Shown: positions 63,178-64,000 of the stretch, in pieces | Numbering within the stretch: position 1 is the stretch's first letter | Layout: each line of letters begins with the position of its first letter | Assembly: GCF_030056815.1 (NCBI RefSeq) | Contig: NZ_JASHKR010000008.1 | Span: forward strand, 97,529 to 161,528 | From: Rhodococcus sp. IEGM 1379 | Lineage (GTDB): Bacteria > Actinomycetota > Actinomycetes > Mycobacteriales > Mycobacteriaceae | DNA length: 64,000 nucleotides | Direction of reading: 5' to 3' | Notes under the pieces: model-generated | What the model saw: the letters and a program-made list of their open reading frames with translations, nothing else | Database searches by the model: none | Told to the model about the DNA's origin: nothing | Made by a program: the position numbers and the translations under genes

Positions 63178-64000
63178 GTGGACTCGTTCACACCAACAAC
63201 CAAGACCCAGGCTGCGATGACGGCTGCACTGCAGTCGGCGTCGTCGGCCGGTAACCCCGACATTCGACCGGCACACCTGCTGGTCGCACTCCTCGATCAA
63301 ACCGACGGCATCGCCGCCCCGCTGCTCAAGGCAGTCGGCGTCGACCCCACCGTCGTTCATCGCGAAGCTCAGAACCTGGTGGATCGTCTACCCAAGACGA
63401 CCGGTGCCAGCTCCACTCCGCAACTCGGGCGTGAGGCCCTCGCTGCGCTGACCTCAGCTCAGCATCTCGCCACCGAGATGGACGACGAGTACGTCTCCAC
63501 CGAGCACGTTCTGTACGGCCTCGCCGACGGTGATTCCGACGTCGCAACGCTGTTGAAGAACCACGGTGCGACACCCGTTGCACTGCGTGACGCCTTCACC
63601 ACCGTTCGCGGTAGCGCACGAGTGACCAGCCCGGAGCCGGAAGGCACCTACCAAGCGCTGGAGAAGTACTCCACCGATCTCACCGAACTCGCCCGCAGCG
63701 GCAAGCTCGACCCGGTGATCGGCCGAGACACCGAGATTCGTCGTGTCGTGCAGGTGCTGTCGCGTCGTACCAAGAACAACCCGGTACTCATCGGTGAGCC
63801 GGGCGTCGGCAAGACCGCGATCGTGGAGGGCCTGGCCCAACGCATCATCGCGGGCGACGTCCCCGAATCGCTGCGCGGCAAGACCGTCGTATCCCTGGAC
63901 CTCGGGTCCATGATCGCCGGCGCCAAGTTCCGCGGTGAATTCGAGGAACGCCTCAAGGCTGTCCTCGACGACATCAAGAACAGTGCCGGACAGGTCATCA
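63178..64000 (+). CDS. clpB: ATP-dependent disaggregase ClpB, N-terminal part
   Basis: The first 274 residues of ClpB, the Hsp100 that extracts proteins from aggregates together with DnaK-DnaJ-GrpE. The N-domain (about 1-150) contains two Clp-N repeats ([20 protein letters not shown] and [20 protein letters not shown]). AAA-1 starts near 160 with Walker A GEPGVGKT (about 207). The pore loop region [14 protein letters not shown] is present. The gene runs off the window. GTG 63178 follows AGAAAGG. The HAIR site upstream makes it an HspR target. Confidence 0.96.
   Translation, partial: MDSFTPTTKTQAAMTAALQSASSAGNPDIRPAHLLVALLDQTDGIAAPLLKAVGVDPTVVHREAQNLVDRLPKTTGASSTPQLGREALAALTSAQHLATEMDDEYVSTEHVLYGLADGDSDVATLLKNHGATPVALRDAFTTVRGSARVTSPEPEGTYQALEKYSTDLTELARSGKLDPVIGRDTEIRRVVQVLSRRTKNNPVLIGEPGVGKTAIVEGLAQRIIAGDVPESLRGKTVVSLDLGSMIAGAKFRGEFEERLKAVLDDIKNSAGQVI

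Overview
The window reads as chromosomal DNA of a mycolic-acid actinobacterium, most likely Rhodococcus (R. erythropolis/qingshengii-like). The grounds are high GC with GTG/TTG starts, an iniBAC locus, an HspR-controlled dnaK operon, KshA/Hsa-type steroid enzymes, mycofactocin-type SDRs and a DUF222 HNH protein. Gene order partly follows the M. tuberculosis segments Rv0337c-Rv0343, Rv0350-Rv0353 and Rv0384c-Rv0385, as recalled from memory. No search was run; all names rest on motifs and recognisable sequence.

Layout. 1-8.5 kb: end of a Gly-rich protein, YibE/F membrane protein, AspC/AlaA-type aminotransferase, S9 peptidase, and the EtfD-type Fe-S membrane reductase with a very long Ala/Pro/Lys tail and an upstream palindrome array. 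8.7-11.8 kb: a repeat patch and two tandem secreted chymotrypsin-like proteases. 11.8-24.9 kb: an envelope-stress locus. A minus-strand operon (membrane-anchored Hsp70-like ATPase, large LuxR/STAND-like regulator, degenerate Hsp70-like membrane protein) diverges from iniB-iniA-iniC and an MFS exporter. 24.8-31.3 kb: a hypothetical gene, an F420-type oxidoreductase, a four-TM protein, then dnaK-grpE-dnaJ-hspR with a HAIR operator and a strong terminator.

31.3-36.5 kb: a small helical protein and a branched-chain amino-acid-type ABC importer whose second permease is fused to its first ATPase. 36.5-38.2 kb: two paralogous small proteins flanking an orphan NarL-type response regulator. 38.3-58.4 kb: catabolic region with a Baeyer-Villiger monooxygenase, two SDRs, a 5'-truncated HNH gene, ketosteroid isomerase, HsaB-like flavin reductase, PQQ-type beta-propeller with a divergent TetR, PadR regulator, a decayed esterase, IclR regulator, HsaC/HsaA/KshA operon, FMN hydroxy-acid oxidase, arylsulfatase and FadD8-like acyl-CoA synthetase. 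This looks like an accessory steroid or steroid-like aromatic pathway lacking KstD, KshB and HsaD within the window.

58.4-63.0 kb: a nitric oxide synthase oxygenase next to two globin-FNR (type II flavohemoglobin-like) proteins and a globin-less FNR. The right edge holds the start of clpB behind a near-perfect HAIR, so hspR and two of its predicted targets lie in this one window. The most unusual parts are the Hsp70-like/LuxR operon facing iniBAC and the NOS/flavohemoglobin cluster.
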